Assembly (NCBI RefSeq): GCF_014770435.1
Contig: NZ_CP061739.1
Coordinates: forward strand, 372,001-436,000
DNA from: Psychrobacter sp. 28M-43
GTDB lineage: Bacteria > Pseudomonadota > Gammaproteobacteria > Pseudomonadales > Moraxellaceae
Direction of reading: 5' to 3'
Length of the DNA stretch: 64,000 nucleotides
The translations under genes were made by a program, and so were the position numbers. Under the pieces are notes generated by a model. That model made no database searches. It saw only the letters and a list, made by a program, of their open reading frames with translations, and was not told the DNA's origin. Positions 27,166 through 37,400 of this stretch are shown piece after piece; the stretch's first letter is position 1, and each line of letters starts with the position of its first letter.

Positions 27166-29385
27166 TTATAGCGATGCCAATGTCTCGTTAAACAAAGCGC
27201 TTGGACGCATTGCTTTCTTAGCCAATTCTTCATCAGCATAGTAGTAGCCTTTGATATCTACTGGCTTGCCTTGAGCTTGGTTAAGTTCTTTAACGATGGC
27301 TTCTTCGTTCTCTTTTAGTTTTTGCGCGAATGGTGTAAATTGCGCTTTTAGCTCGCTATCTTTATCTTGCGCTGCAAGCTCTTCTGCCCAGTACATCGCT
27401 AGATAGAAGTGGCTACCACGGTTGTCGAGCTCGCCAGTTTTACGTGATGGTGACTTGTCGTTTAATAGCAGTTTTTCTGTTGCTGTATCTAGCGTGTCTG
27501 CCAAGATTTGAGCCTTAGCATTGTTGTCGTTGTTTGCTAAATGCTCCAACGATACCGTCAATGCCAAGAACTCACCGAGTGAATCCCAACGTAGATGGTT
27601 TTCTTCTGTCAGCTGCTCAACATGCTTCGGTGCAGAACCACCAGCGCCAGTTTCAAACAAACCGCCGCCTTTCATTAATGGTACAACTGATAGCATCTTG
27701 GCACTGGTACCTAGCTCTAGGATAGGGAACAAGTCAGTTAGGTAATCGCGTAGGATGTTACCAGTCGCAGAGATAGTATCTAGACCACGAGCAACGCGCT
27801 CTAGGGTATAACGCATCGCACGAACCTGAGACATAATCTCGATATGTAAGCCAGTAGTATCATGATCTTTTAGATACGTTCTGACTTTTTTGATTAGCTC
27901 GTTTTCATGTGGACGGTATGGGTCTAACCAAAAGATAACAGGCGTATCTGATTCACGAGCACGGCGTACAGCAAGTTTTACCCAGTCTTGGATAGGCTCA
28001 TCTTTAACCTGACACATGCGCCAGATATCACCTTTCTCAACACGTTTTTCGAGTAATACTTCATCAGTATCAATATCGACGATACGTGCAATACCAGCAT
28101 CGCTAGACTCAAAAGTCTTGTCGTGCGAGCCATATTCTTCAGCTTTTTGAGCCATTAGGCCAACGTTAGGAACGGTGCCCATTGTTTTTGGATCAAAGTT
28201 ACCATGCCATTTGCAGAAGTTGATCATTTCTTGGTAAATACGAGCAAAGGTAGACTCTGGCATGACCGCTTTACAGTCATACATTTTGCCATCAGCGCCC
28301 CACATTTTACCACCTGAGCGAATCATCGCTGGCATAGAAGCATCAACGATTACATCACTTGGTGAATGGAAGTTGGTGATACCTTTTGAAGAGTCAACCA
28401 TCGCCAGACGTGGGCGATGCTCTTGACATGCATGTAAATCACGCTCAATCTCTTCACGCTTTGAAGCTGGTAGCGTTGAGATCTTGTCGTATAGATCTGC
28501 CATACCGTTGTTGACGTTAATACCTAGCTCATCAAAGAATGCGCCATGTTTTTCGAAAGCTTCTTTGTAGTAGATTCTGACCGCATGACCAAAGACGATA
28601 GGATGCGAGACCTTCATCATAGTCGCTTTCACGTGTAGTGAGAATAAGATACCAGCTTCGCGGCAATCTTCCATTTCACGCTCATAAAACTCTAACAATG
28701 CTTTTTTGCTCATGACCATCAGGTCGATGACTTCTTTATCAAGCAAAGCAATTTTAGGCTTTAATACTTTTTGAGTACCGTCATCAAGTAACAACTCCAT
28801 ACGTACCGTACGAGCTTTATCTAATGTCATAGATTGCTCGCCATCGTAGAAGTCGCCGCCATGCATGTGTGATACGTGCGTGCTTGACCACTGCTTCCAC
28901 TCACCCATAGAGTGTGGGTGCTTGCGTGCATAGTTTTTAACTGCTTTAGGAGCACGGCGATCTGAGTTACCTTCACGGAGTACTGGGTTCACTGAACTGC
29001 CTAAGCTTTTGCCATAGCGCTTGCGTAGCTCTTTTTCTTCGTCAGTTTGTGGATCTTCTGGGAAGTTAGGGATAGCATAGCCTTTGCTCTGTAGCTCTTT
29101 GATAGCGGCTTTTAACTGCTGTACAGAAGCACTGATGTTTGGCAGTTTGATGATATTGGTGTTTGGATCTTGAGTCAGACGACCTAGCTCAGCTAAGTTG
29201 TCAGGAACACGTTGCTCTTCGGTCAAGTATTCAGGGAATTCGGCCAATATACGCGCTGCAACAGAGATGTCGCTGGTTTCAACTTCAACGCCTGCCGTTT
29301 TAGTGAATGCTTCGACAATAGGTAAGAACGACAGAGTCGCCAGCGCTGGGGCTTCGTCAGTTTTTGTATAAATAATTTTTGACAT
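27166..29385 (-). CDS. NADP-dependent isocitrate dehydrogenase, monomeric type
   Basis: 739 aa, the usual length of the monomeric IDH family (Azotobacter, Colwellia ICD-II, Corynebacterium), which is unrelated in size to icd. It begins [20 protein letters not shown]. Characteristic stretches include NLPNFPEDP-like [54 protein letters not shown], and [20 protein letters not shown] with [14 protein letters not shown] [13 protein letters not shown]. The frame is open to 29466, but the ATG at 29385 starts the conserved region and AAGGA lies upstream. In Colwellia maris the monomeric enzyme is the cold-active isoform, so a similar division of labour is an inference here. Confidence 0.95.
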   Translation of the reverse strand: MSKIIYTKTDEAPALATLSFLPIVEAFTKTAGVEVETSDISVAARILAEFPEYLTEEQRVPDNLAELGRLTQDPNTNIIKLPNISASVQQLKAAIKELQSKGYAIPNFPEDPQTDEEKELRKRYGKSLGSSVNPVLREGNSDRRAPKAVKNYARKHPHSMGEWKQWSSTHVSHMHGGDFYDGEQSMTLDKARTVRMELLLDDGTQKVLKPKIALLDKEVIDLMVMSKKALLEFYEREMEDCREAGILFSLHVKATMMKVSHPIVFGHAVRIYYKEAFEKHGAFFDELGINVNNGMADLYDKISTLPASKREEIERDLHACQEHRPRLAMVDSSKGITNFHSPSDVIVDASMPAMIRSGGKMWGADGKMYDCKAVMPESTFARIYQEMINFCKWHGNFDPKTMGTVPNVGLMAQKAEEYGSHDKTFESSDAGIARIVDIDTDEVLLEKRVEKGDIWRMCQVKDEPIQDWVKLAVRRARESDTPVIFWLDPYRPHENELIKKVRTYLKDHDTTGLHIEIMSQVRAMRYTLERVARGLDTISATGNILRDYLTDLFPILELGTSAKMLSVVPLMKGGGLFETGAGGSAPKHVEQLTEENHLRWDSLGEFLALTVSLEHLANNDNNAKAQILADTLDTATEKLLLNDKSPSRKTGELDNRGSHFYLAMYWAEELAAQDKDSELKAQFTPFAQKLKENEEAIVKELNQAQGKPVDIKGYYYADEELAKKAMRPSALFNETLASL

Positions 29386-29992
29386 TTTAGTTAGATCTTC
29401 CTTTAGGCTGTAGTTAATAATAAAGCTCAAATATAGTGTTGAATATGCGTCAATGATACTATGCAATAATCCATGATATGGTTAGAACAAGTACTTCATA
29501 TGTAGCTTCTTAGAAATTTTTAAGACAGGTCAGACATTTTCTTTTAATAATATTCATGAAAAAAGCATTTGAAGGCAACACGTTAACGGTCGGCGCAAAA
29601 TTGCCTAAAAGTGAATCACTGACGCTACATTATAATCAATCCACTATAAATCCGATAGGATGTCAATCGTATACCATGAACTAAGTATACTGTTTTAGCT
29701 CGTATCCTATGGTTTCGAATTATACTAAGCTAATAACAACCTTATTCTACCAGTCATCGGCTTCGATATCATCTTTTCCATACAACTACTGTTTTTTCAT
29801 GACGTTTTATATTGATCTTACTGCCCATGAGCGCAGTCGTACAAACCACCGGCGTTATCGTTGGTGGTTTTTTATTGGGTGCGGATAAGTTTTTGCAAAT
29901 TGTGACAGCAATGACGTAAAAATTTGCTAGTCTAGGTCATCAATAGATTGGTTATCGATAAATATATCGCGATTATAATAGTGACGGTGAAT
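29386..29992. other. Intergenic region between monomeric IDH and the DUF482 gene
   Basis: 607 bases between divergent genes. A plus-strand terminator-like hairpin (29843-29873) has no annotated gene before it. Two short ORFs are open, 29556-29684 (42 aa, no ribosome-binding site) and 29827-29919 (30 aa, hydrophobic). Neither can be supported as a gene. Confidence 0.4.
29843..29873 (+). terminator. Orphan plus-strand terminator-like hairpin
   Basis: Arms aaaccacc / ggtggttt with a 12-base loop, running into six T. Nothing called on the plus strand ends before it, so it could close a short RNA or small transcript. Confidence 0.5.
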
Positions 29993-31375
29993 ATGAGTTT
30001 AGAGTATGCGCTGATTAATGATACCAGCTGGCAGAGCCAAACAGAGTGGCGTACGCCAGATACCCCTTTTATGTCATTTGCTTTTTGGCAAGCGCTGACT
30101 GACACCGGAGCAATTGGTGAGCAGGCAGGGTGGCTACCGATATTTATTTTGGTACATCGTGTCACAGGCGCTACTAACAGTGCCGATAGTGAAGATAGCA
30201 CCGATACCTTAGTAGACAGTGCGGCAGAAAATACATTGCAGCCTGTGGCCGTCATGCCAGTATTTATAAAAGGCCATCATCGCGGTGAGTTTGTATTTGA
30301 TCATGCCTGGGCAGAAGCTTATGCACGCTATGGTGTTGATTATTATCCGCGATTGGTCACTAGCGCACCATATACACCGATTACTGGTCAGAGAGTTTGG
30401 TTGGCAAAAGGTGAAATATTAAATGGAGATATCCTCAAAACAGCCATCGCAGGCATTGATGATATTGCTCAACAAGTGGGCGCTTCAAGCTGGCATGGAC
30501 TGTTTGTGACACCTGAGCTTGCCTCTATCGCCACCACATCTATGCCAACTGAAATTGATGTAGAGCTTGCGATAGCGGCTCAAGAAAGCGGCGTAGAATC
30601 AGCTACTATTGAGCTACCAATATTTGAGCGTCAAGGTTGCCAGTTCTTATGGCAAAACAAAGACTTACTTAATGACAGTAAGCCATTTGCAGATTTTGAT
30701 GCTTTTTTGACGACCTTAAAAGCCAAAAAGCGTAAAACCATTCGGGCTGAGCGCCGTAAAGTTGCCGAGCAAGGCATTAGTTGCCAGCGCAAGTGCGGTG
30801 ATACTATTAGCGATGCTGATTGGAAGGCTTTTTATCATTGTTATGTGATGACCTATGCAGTACGCGGACAACAGCCTTATTTGACGATAGATTTTTTTAT
30901 GGCGTTGGCAGCGAGCATGCCTGAGCATATAATGCTTGCGCAAGCACTCGATGCCAGTGGTGAGATTATCGCGAGTAGTTTGTTCTTATATGATAGACCT
31001 GATAGTGACAATGTTGATGGTGATAAGGCTGATGGCGATAATAATGCCACCTTATATGGTCGTTACTGGGGCGCGCTAGGTGAATATGACAGCTTACATT
31101 TTGAGCTATGCTATTACCAAGGTATCGAGTTTGCTATTGAGCAAGGATTGATGTCTTTTGATCCAGGTACGCAAGGCGAACATAAGCTGGTACGTGGTTT
31201 TATCCCAACGACGACGCATTCTATCCATCGTATCTATGATCCGCGTTTTGTACCGGCAATTGGCGATTTTTGTGTCAGAGATCGGATGCATATGGCGCAG
31301 TATCGTCAGCAGGCCTTTGAAGCTTTGCCTTTTAATGCAGACAATATGCCTGAATTTGATGGTAGTGACTCATAG
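29993..31375 (+). CDS. DUF482/COG3146 GNAT-like N-acyltransferase
   Basis: 460 aa of the FemAB-like/GNAT family PF04339. Family landmarks are AWAEAYARYGVDYYPRLVTS and PYTPITGQRVW near residues 100-140. Later come KKRKTIRAERRKVAEQGI, then LYGRYWGALGEYDSLHFELC, and finally the signature FDPGTQGEHKLVRGFIPTTT. Substrates are unknown for this family. The ATG at 29993 is used; a TTG at 29948 is open but has no ribosome-binding site. Two Asp-rich inserts (about residues 61-80 and 340-355) are unconserved linkers. ubiC follows 99 bases later and may be co-transcribed. Confidence 0.85.
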   Translation: MSLEYALINDTSWQSQTEWRTPDTPFMSFAFWQALTDTGAIGEQAGWLPIFILVHRVTGATNSADSEDSTDTLVDSAAENTLQPVAVMPVFIKGHHRGEFVFDHAWAEAYARYGVDYYPRLVTSAPYTPITGQRVWLAKGEILNGDILKTAIAGIDDIAQQVGASSWHGLFVTPELASIATTSMPTEIDVELAIAAQESGVESATIELPIFERQGCQFLWQNKDLLNDSKPFADFDAFLTTLKAKKRKTIRAERRKVAEQGISCQRKCGDTISDADWKAFYHCYVMTYAVRGQQPYLTIDFFMALAASMPEHIMLAQALDASGEIIASSLFLYDRPDSDNVDGDKADGDNNATLYGRYWGALGEYDSLHFELCYYQGIEFAIEQGLMSFDPGTQGEHKLVRGFIPTTTHSIHRIYDPRFVPAIGDFCVRDRMHMAQYRQQAFEALPFNADNMPEFDGSDS

Positions 31376-31474
31376 CAGTGCTTCATCACGGTAATCACCT
31401 TTGATGAACTCTGTTTCTATTTGCAAGCACCTTTTAACTATCAAACATCCTATAAAAAATACTAGCCATAAACT

Positions 31475-31963
31475 ATGACCAGCAATTCTTTTAATTTTAC
31501 CAATGACCTACCTCCTACTGAACTCTTACCTTGGCTAAATGCTGAAGGCTCTCTCACTGCGATATTAGAAGAGAAGGCAGGGCAGCCGCTGCGTGTAAAA
31601 CGCAGCTTTGAGGGCTATCGTTCGCTGACTTTAGGTCAAAAAAAGCAGCTGGGTGTACGAGGCATGATGCTAAATCGCCCAATCCAAGCATGGGTAAGGG
31701 AAGTGCAGCTATATGGCAATGATGACATGCCATGGGTGCAAGCACAGAGCATCTTTCCTTTAAACAGTTTAAAAGGTCAGTCACGTCGTCTGCAGCATCT
31801 GAAAAACACACCTATTGGCTACGTGTTATTTAAGCGTCGCCGTACCTTGCCAAATGAACGTTTTATCAGTCATACGAATGACGGTTGGCAACGACAAACG
31901 CGTTATGACTGGTATGGTCGTAAGATAATGATCAGTGAAACGTTCCTGCCAGCGTTCTTATAA
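31475..31963 (+). CDS. ubiC: Chorismate lyase
   Basis: Makes 4-hydroxybenzoate and pyruvate from chorismate, the first committed step of ubiquinone synthesis. 162 aa, about the family length (165). The UbiC pattern is visible: PIQAWVREVQLYGNDDMPWV, AQSIFPLNSLKGQSRRLQHL, TPIGYVLFKRRRTLPNERF with the active-site Arg region, and the final MISETFLPAF with the conserved Glu. UbiA, normally the neighbour, is not present. No signal peptide. Confidence 0.87.
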   Translation: MTSNSFNFTNDLPPTELLPWLNAEGSLTAILEEKAGQPLRVKRSFEGYRSLTLGQKKQLGVRGMMLNRPIQAWVREVQLYGNDDMPWVQAQSIFPLNSLKGQSRRLQHLKNTPIGYVLFKRRRTLPNERFISHTNDGWQRQTRYDWYGRKIMISETFLPAFL

Positions 31964-31990
31964 TCACTTCACTATAATAGCCACTTTACT

Positions 31991-32083
31991 ATAAAAGTAT
32001 TACTGCGTTAGCCTCGCTTGAGGTATTTGATATACATCTACACTCGGCTGCTTTGTACTACTTTTAAATTGAATCGACTATAT
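31991..32083. repeat. Dispersed intergenic repeat, copy A
   Basis: 93 bases that align without gaps to 62574-62666 with 83 identities by hand count. It begins ataaaagtattactgcg and ends with the segment gaatcgactatat. Both copies lie just behind a gene and read in the same direction. Confidence 0.85.
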
Positions 32084-32115
32084 AGTCAAGTCTATATAAA
32101 TCCGCTACATCGTCA

Positions 32116-32208
32116 TCCTCGCTAAGCATACTAATGTATAGCTTGCACTCGGTTTCCTTGTATCGAAATCATATTAAATTGACTATATCTAGCCACGCTT
32201 AAAAATAT
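32116..32208. repeat. Dispersed repeat, degenerate copy C in tandem with copy A
   Basis: Shares cctcgct, gcactcggtt, ccttgta, attaaattgactatat and the tail acgcttaaaaata with the copies at 31991 and 62574, but has diverged in between. The tail matches that behind the 62.6-kb copy, suggesting a full unit of about 120 bases. Confidence 0.6.
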
Positions 32209-32311
32209 TTTATGCTTGAGTTAACATAAGAAGGCATATTGGCGAAAAAACTCAACGGGTAAATCCTTTATTTTATTGGCTATTTATCTGTGTTATATAG
32301 TCATTTAATTC

Positions 32312-32336
32312 CCTCATCTTAAGGTGAGGTTTTTTT
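32312..32336 (+). terminator. Rho-independent terminator-like hairpin before glyA
   Basis: cctcatctt / aaggtgagg (one G-U-type mismatch) followed by seven T, about 350 bases after ubiC. It may end read-through from ubiC or a short RNA. Confidence 0.6.
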
Positions 32337-32650
32337 GCGCTCACAGCACAAATTTTCATGTTACACTTAATCTTTCGCGATGATATCGATGCAAATGTAC
32401 ATCGATTTTATTGACGAATCAGTCAAGTTAATAACAGGTCAGTCGCCTGTATTTATTCTTATTTCAATCTTTGCTAATAGACTCCATTCACAATAATGGT
32501 CGTAACATAAAACAGACTGCAGAAAAACAGCGTGCAGGGGTATCAAGCGTACTTCAGCGACGTTGACGCAGTAGTTGTTTTATTGTGGGCAGGCTATAAG
32601 CTTCTTTTCAATGACGTTTTTTAATGACAGTCACTACTTAGGACATCACT

Positions 32651-33907
32651 ATGTTTAAAGATATTTCTATCAAAGATTTTGATCCCGTACTTGCTGAAGC
32701 GATGGCCGCAGAAAGCGTTCGTCAAGAAAACCATATCGAGCTTATCGCCTCTGAAAACTACTGCTCACAAGCAGTGATGGAAGCACAAGGTACTGACCTT
32801 ACCAATAAATACGCAGAAGGCTATCCTGGCAAGCGTTACTATGGTGGTTGTGAGCATGTGGACGTAGTTGAGCAATTGGCCATTGACCGCGCTAAAGAGT
32901 TGTTCGGTGCAGAGTATGTGAACGTTCAGCCGCATTCTGGTAGCCAAGCAAACTCAGCGGTATTTTTAGCATTGTTGGAGGCAAATGACACTGTACTAGG
33001 CATGAGCTTAGACGCTGGTGGTCACTTGACCCATGGCGCACACATCAACTTTTCAGGTTTGAACTACAATGCCGTACAGTACGGATTGGTAGATGGCACT
33101 GGCCTTATTGATTATGATCAAGTAGAGAGTCTAGCGCGTGAGCATAAGCCAAAAATGATCATTGCGGGTTTCTCAGCATACTCACAAGTAGTAGATTGGC
33201 AGCGTTTCCGTGACATCGCGGACGAAGTAGGCGCGTATCTATTGGTCGATATGGCACACGTTGCAGGCTTAGTTGCTGGCGGTGTTTATCCAAACCCAGT
33301 ACCTTTCGCTGATGTGGTCACGACGACGACGCACAAAACCCTACGTGGCCCACGCTCAGGTATGATTTTGGCACGTGATGAAGTACTGGCTAAAAAGCTA
33401 AACTCAGCTGTATTCCCAGGCAACCAAGGTGGCCCGTTGATGCATGTTATCGCTGCAAAAGCGGTTTGCTTTAAAGAAGCGTTAGAAGATAGCTTCAAAA
33501 CGTATCAGCAGCAAGTAGTGAAAAATGCGCAAGCAATGGCAAAAGTGGTTCAAGAGCGCGGCTATGAAGTTATCTCTGGTGGTACTGAAAACCATCTAAT
33601 GCTGATCAGCCTCGTTAAGCAAGAAATGACGGGTAAAGAAGCGGATAAATGGCTTGGTGAAGCACACATCACTGTCAACAAAAACGCTGTACCAAACGAT
33701 CCAAAATCACCATTCGTGACTTCTGGTATCCGTATCGGTACACCAGCTATTACTACTCGCGGTTTCAACGAAGCACAAGCGGGCGAGTTGGCAGGTTGGA
33801 TCTGTGACGTACTAGACAGCCGCGGTGATGAAGCGGTTGCTACTGAAGTACGCGCTAAAGTAGAAGCGATTTGTGCAGAATTACCAGTCTATGCTAAAAA
33901 TCAGTAA
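32651..33907 (+). CDS. glyA: Serine hydroxymethyltransferase
   Basis: PLP enzyme interconverting serine and glycine with tetrahydrofolate, the main one-carbon source. 418 aa, the standard length. [13 protein letters not shown] and [15 protein letters not shown] are at the N-terminus. The PLP lysine lies in [14 protein letters not shown], and HLMLISLV and [15 protein letters not shown] are further downstream. All expected residues are present. It has its own promoter region and a strong terminator, so it is monocistronic. Confidence 0.97.
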   Translation: MFKDISIKDFDPVLAEAMAAESVRQENHIELIASENYCSQAVMEAQGTDLTNKYAEGYPGKRYYGGCEHVDVVEQLAIDRAKELFGAEYVNVQPHSGSQANSAVFLALLEANDTVLGMSLDAGGHLTHGAHINFSGLNYNAVQYGLVDGTGLIDYDQVESLAREHKPKMIIAGFSAYSQVVDWQRFRDIADEVGAYLLVDMAHVAGLVAGGVYPNPVPFADVVTTTTHKTLRGPRSGMILARDEVLAKKLNSAVFPGNQGGPLMHVIAAKAVCFKEALEDSFKTYQQQVVKNAQAMAKVVQERGYEVISGGTENHLMLISLVKQEMTGKEADKWLGEAHITVNKNAVPNDPKSPFVTSGIRIGTPAITTRGFNEAQAGELAGWICDVLDSRGDEAVATEVRAKVEAICAELPVYAKNQ

Positions 33908-33923
33908 ACTTTAGAATGGTAAT

Positions 33924-33960
33924 AAAAAAAACCGCTAAGCTTTTGCTTAGCGGTTTTTTT
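33924..33960 (+). terminator. Rho-independent terminator of glyA
   Basis: aaaaccgctaagc / gcttagcggtttt hairpin with A and T tracts, 16 bases past the stop codon. Confidence 0.92.
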
Positions 33961-34316
33961 GTTATTGCTCTTTATAAATATTAGAGCATTTAACGCAAAC
34001 CTGTATTGATACTGCTATTTAGCTCTTTTAATCATATTTAAGTTGGCTATTTAACCTGAAAATTATTACCGACATTTTTCGATAAATGTAGTGAGCTTGA
34101 CTAAACTTTCCTATTGGTTTTAAAGAGTTAAGTTGATGTTTAATTAAGAAAAATGTGTAAATCTCTTTGTTTATACAAAAATATTAGTATATAGTCAGTA
34201 TTGGACATTTAGTAATAATACTAATACAAATTATAATAAATAGTTACACTTTGTATTAGTATCGCTGTAATTGATTGAATAATTATATAAATATTATTTT
34301 CAATAGAGGGATTTAC
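33961..34316. other. Leader region of the AGCS symporter
   Basis: 356 very AT-rich bases with no ORF. A glycine riboswitch was looked for and not recognised. Confidence 0.4.
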
Positions 34317-35852
34317 ATGAAAAAACAATCTTTAGTCGCAACGATGCTATTACTCAGCACGACTCTTGCGCAAGCAGCAGAACAATCAGGTTTAGCAGCA
34401 TTTGGAGCAGGTCTCGATGGCTTTATGGCCAATATATTCGGCTGGTTCGTCGACCTTATTTTCTTTTCAGTACCTCTTGGAGACGTCAGCTTCCCGCTCA
34501 TTGTGGGTTGGTTATTAGTTGCCGCACTCGTATTCACTTTTTACTTTGGATTTATTCAGTTTCGCCAAATAGGCTTGTCTCTAGATATTGTCAGAGGCAA
34601 ATATACCGATCCCAATCCGGCCAACAAAGAAGAAGGCGAGGTCAGCCACTTTCAAGCCTTAGCTACTGCGTTATCAGGTACTGTTGGTCTTGGTAATATT
34701 GCAGGCGTTGGTGCAGCACTTGCTATTGGTGGACCAGGTGCTACCTTTTGGATGATTATGGTCGGCCTATTTGGTATGGCGACTAAGTTTGTAGAATGTA
34801 CGTTAGGTGTCAAATACCGTACGGTACTACCGTCTGGTGTCGTATCAGGTGGCCCTATGTACTACCTAAGCCGCGGTATGGCTGAACGTGGTATGGGCGG
34901 ATTAGGTAAGTTTCTGGCTGTTGGTTTTGCCCTTATGTGTATATTGGCGACCTTTGGTGCCGGTAACATGTTCCAAGGTAACCAAGCCTTTGCAGTCATG
35001 AGCTCTACTTTTAGCATTCCAACGGATTACAGTGTATTCTTTGGTATTGGCTTAGCATTTTTAGTCGGTATGGTTATCATTGGTGGTATGCCGCGCATCG
35101 CAACCGTTACCGAAAAAGTCGTACCTTTTATGGCTTTGTTATACATTACTATGGCGGTAATCGTACTGATTGCTAACTTTAATCATATCGGCACTGCATT
35201 TGGCGAGATTTTCACAGGTGCCTTCACTGGTGCTGGTGTGGCTGGTGGCTTTATTGGCGCATTGATTCAAGGTTTGAAACGTGCAACTTTCTCTAACGAG
35301 GCGGGTGTGGGTTCAGCCGCTATTGCTCACTCAGCAGTAAAAACCAAAGAGCCTGCTACTGAAGGTCTAGTAGCGCTGTTGGAGCCTTTCATTGATACGG
35401 TTGTTATCTGTACGATGACGGCGCTTGTTATTACTATCTCTGGGGTGAACACTGCCGCAAACTTACAAACCCAGGCGCTTACTGGTGTGGATCTAACCCG
35501 TGCGGCCTTTATGGAAACGGCGCCTATCTTCCAGTATTTCCTAGCTGTCGCGGTATTGTTGTTTGCTTTCTCAACGATGATTTCATGGTCATATTATGGT
35601 CTAAAAGCTTGGACTTACCTCTTTGGTGAAGGTAAAGGCGGTGAGATGATATACAAACTTATCTTCTTAATCTTCGTTGTTATCGGTACCATCGTACAGT
35701 TCAGCTTCGTTATCGACTTCTCAGATGCGGCTCTGTTCGCTATGGCTATCTTTAACATCATCGGTCTATACTTCTTGATGCCAATTGTGAAAAGAGAGGT
35801 TAATTCTTTCATAGCTCGTGTGAAAAGTGGTGAAGTTAAAAAGTATAAATAA
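34317..35852 (+). CDS. Alanine/glycine:cation symporter family protein (AGCS)
   Basis: 511 aa with a polytopic AGCS fold (PF01235), importing Ala or Gly with Na+ across the inner membrane. The family signature is seen as ALSGTVGLGNIAGVGAAL and GGPGATFWMI. RATFSNEAGVGSAAIAHSAV is the second half of the site. About eleven hydrophobic segments are visible. The ATG at 34317 has GAGGG 8 bases upstream and starts a cleavable-looking N-terminus (KKQSLVATMLLLSTTLAQA); the frame is open to 34275 without a ribosome-binding site. Monocistronic between two terminators. Confidence 0.93.
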   Translation: MKKQSLVATMLLLSTTLAQAAEQSGLAAFGAGLDGFMANIFGWFVDLIFFSVPLGDVSFPLIVGWLLVAALVFTFYFGFIQFRQIGLSLDIVRGKYTDPNPANKEEGEVSHFQALATALSGTVGLGNIAGVGAALAIGGPGATFWMIMVGLFGMATKFVECTLGVKYRTVLPSGVVSGGPMYYLSRGMAERGMGGLGKFLAVGFALMCILATFGAGNMFQGNQAFAVMSSTFSIPTDYSVFFGIGLAFLVGMVIIGGMPRIATVTEKVVPFMALLYITMAVIVLIANFNHIGTAFGEIFTGAFTGAGVAGGFIGALIQGLKRATFSNEAGVGSAAIAHSAVKTKEPATEGLVALLEPFIDTVVICTMTALVITISGVNTAANLQTQALTGVDLTRAAFMETAPIFQYFLAVAVLLFAFSTMISWSYYGLKAWTYLFGEGKGGEMIYKLIFLIFVVIGTIVQFSFVIDFSDAALFAMAIFNIIGLYFLMPIVKREVNSFIARVKSGEVKKYK

Positions 35853-35889
35853 TGGGTTTGATTGAATACTCTATTATAATTTGATAATT

Positions 35890-35925
35890 AAAAAAGCCCG
35901 CCAAGACTTATCTTGGCGGGCTTTT
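35890..35925. terminator. Bidirectional terminator between the AGCS gene and gltS
   Basis: Perfect 15-bp arms aaaagcccgccaaga / tcttggcgggctttt between convergent genes. Confidence 0.93.
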
Positions 35926-35987
35926 CGATGGCCAGCATTTGTTATTTACTAGATAGCTATTAAGTTTTGATCTGTGACAGCATCAGT

Positions 35988-37262
35988 CTACATAAACGGC
36001 AACTTCGTAAATATCTGCAATATCGTGGCATTAACGATATCAACAAAGAACGCACCTACCATTGGCACAATTAGAAATGCTTTAGGTGAAGGCAGATAGC
36101 GATCAGTGACTGCCTGCATGTTCGCAATCGCTGTCGGTGTCGCACCCATACCAAAACCACAATGACCTGCTGATAATACAGCTGCGTCATAGTCTTTACC
36201 CATAATCTTAAAGGTAATCAGGTAAACATAGATAATCATAATGATGGTCTGTACAACCAATATGACTAGTACAGGGCCTGCCAAATCGGTCAATTGCCAA
36301 AGTTTTAAAGACAACAATGCCATCGCTAAAAATAGACTTAAAGATGCATTACCAAGTACATCAATTGAGCGGTCAAACATATCAAAATTGAAGACCATCG
36401 TCAGCACATTACGAATGATGACGCCGCCTGCCAGTGCCCATACGAACGTCGGCAGTTCAAACCATGTACCTTCAGCAACGATGGCCATTACATCGGCAAA
36501 AGCCAAAGCACCTGCGAATAGTGCCAAGGTTTCGATAGTAGAAGAAGCGGTGATAAAGCGCATGCTATCAGGTCTTTCAAAGATATCTTTATTACTACCT
36601 GCAGACTCTTCATCATGTTTGGTGCTATATAACGATTGTGCACCAGCAACTTTTTCGATATCGCTAGGATCAGGGTTGGCTGGCGTTGGTTTTAGGCCAA
36701 GTCGATTAATCAAGCGACGGGCAACAGGACCGCCAACGATACCACCCGCGACCAAACCATAAGTAGCAACGGCGATACCAAGTGTCGTCGCACCGACCAC
36801 ACCGTAGTCTTGTTCTAACGTAATACCCCAAGCGCCTGCTGTACCATGACCACCAGTTAGAGCGATAGAACCTGTCACTAGACCGAGCAAAGGATCAAGT
36901 CCTAACGCACTTGCCATGGCCACACCAACGACGTCCTGCAATACAATAAACACTGAAACAACGATAGTAAAAATTAGTAATGGTGTGCCGCCTGCTTTTA
37001 ATCGACTAAAATCAGCGCTCAGACCGATGGAGGCAAAGAACATCAACATGGTGGCGGTCTGTAGTCCTTGATGAAAGTTAAAACTATATCCCCAAACCAT
37101 ATTGAGAGCATAGACAACAATCGCCGCGACCAAACCGCCAGCAACCGGTTCTGGAATATTAAAGTCTTCTAAGAATTTGACTCTCCGCACTAAAAACCGC
37201 CCAAGTAGCAGCACTAAGGTGGCCAATATCAGGGTGTAATAACCGTTTAAGGTAATCTCCAT
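35988..37262 (-). CDS. gltS: Sodium/glutamate symporter
   Basis: 424-aa polytopic GltS-family carrier importing glutamate with Na+. The N-terminus has LLLGRFLVRRVKFLEDFNIP and EPVAGGLVAAI, followed by the reentrant-type GSIALTGGHGTAGAWG in the first repeat. HCGFGMGATPTAIANMQAVT is the matching loop of the second repeat. A hydrophilic loop of about 45 residues (around 190-235, SLYSTKHDEESAGSNKD) separates the halves. AGGA precedes the ATG by 8 bases. A hairpin (37290-37333) lies 28 bases upstream, so either the leader starts after it or the hairpin controls read-through from the barstar gene. Confidence 0.93.
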   Translation of the reverse strand: MEITLNGYYTLILATLVLLLGRFLVRRVKFLEDFNIPEPVAGGLVAAIVVYALNMVWGYSFNFHQGLQTATMLMFFASIGLSADFSRLKAGGTPLLIFTIVVSVFIVLQDVVGVAMASALGLDPLLGLVTGSIALTGGHGTAGAWGITLEQDYGVVGATTLGIAVATYGLVAGGIVGGPVARRLINRLGLKPTPANPDPSDIEKVAGAQSLYSTKHDEESAGSNKDIFERPDSMRFITASSTIETLALFAGALAFADVMAIVAEGTWFELPTFVWALAGGVIIRNVLTMVFNFDMFDRSIDVLGNASLSLFLAMALLSLKLWQLTDLAGPVLVILVVQTIIMIIYVYLITFKIMGKDYDAAVLSAGHCGFGMGATPTAIANMQAVTDRYLPSPKAFLIVPMVGAFFVDIVNATILQIFTKLPFM

Positions 37263-37289
37263 AGGTTAATCCTTTCTATAAAATAAATT

Positions 37290-37333
37290 AACCTGAATTC
37301 GGGATAAATATGGCTTTATCTCGAATTCAGGTT
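37290..37333 (-). terminator. Long hairpin between the barstar gene and gltS
   Basis: 19-bp arms (37290-37308 and 37315-37333, one G-U pair) with a 6-base loop, followed on the minus strand by an AATTTATTTT stretch. Likely terminator of the RNase/barstar unit, or an attenuator for gltS. Confidence 0.7.
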
Positions 37334-37400
37334 TCTATGATGACGAATAATTATCGGTGACTATTGTCGGTCGGGCTTGCAATATATAGGCTTTTAGCGA

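Larger units (their letters stand above)
31964..32650. other. Intergenic region ubiC/glyA containing repeats and a terminator
   Basis: 687 bases. The first 240 hold copies of a dispersed repeat, a terminator-like hairpin lies at 32312-32336, and the last 300 bases are the glyA leader. No riboswitch motif (glycine, THF, SAM) or tRNA was recognised. Confidence 0.5.

Noticed and set aside
29556..29684. 42-codon ORF starting MKKAFEGNTL
   Set aside because: No Shine-Dalgarno sequence and no recognisable domain; kept only as part of a finding on a possible small transcript.
33961..34316. Glycine riboswitch before the AGCS symporter, or THF/SAM riboswitch before glyA (32337-32650)
   Set aside because: The conserved cores of these riboswitches are not seen in either leader.
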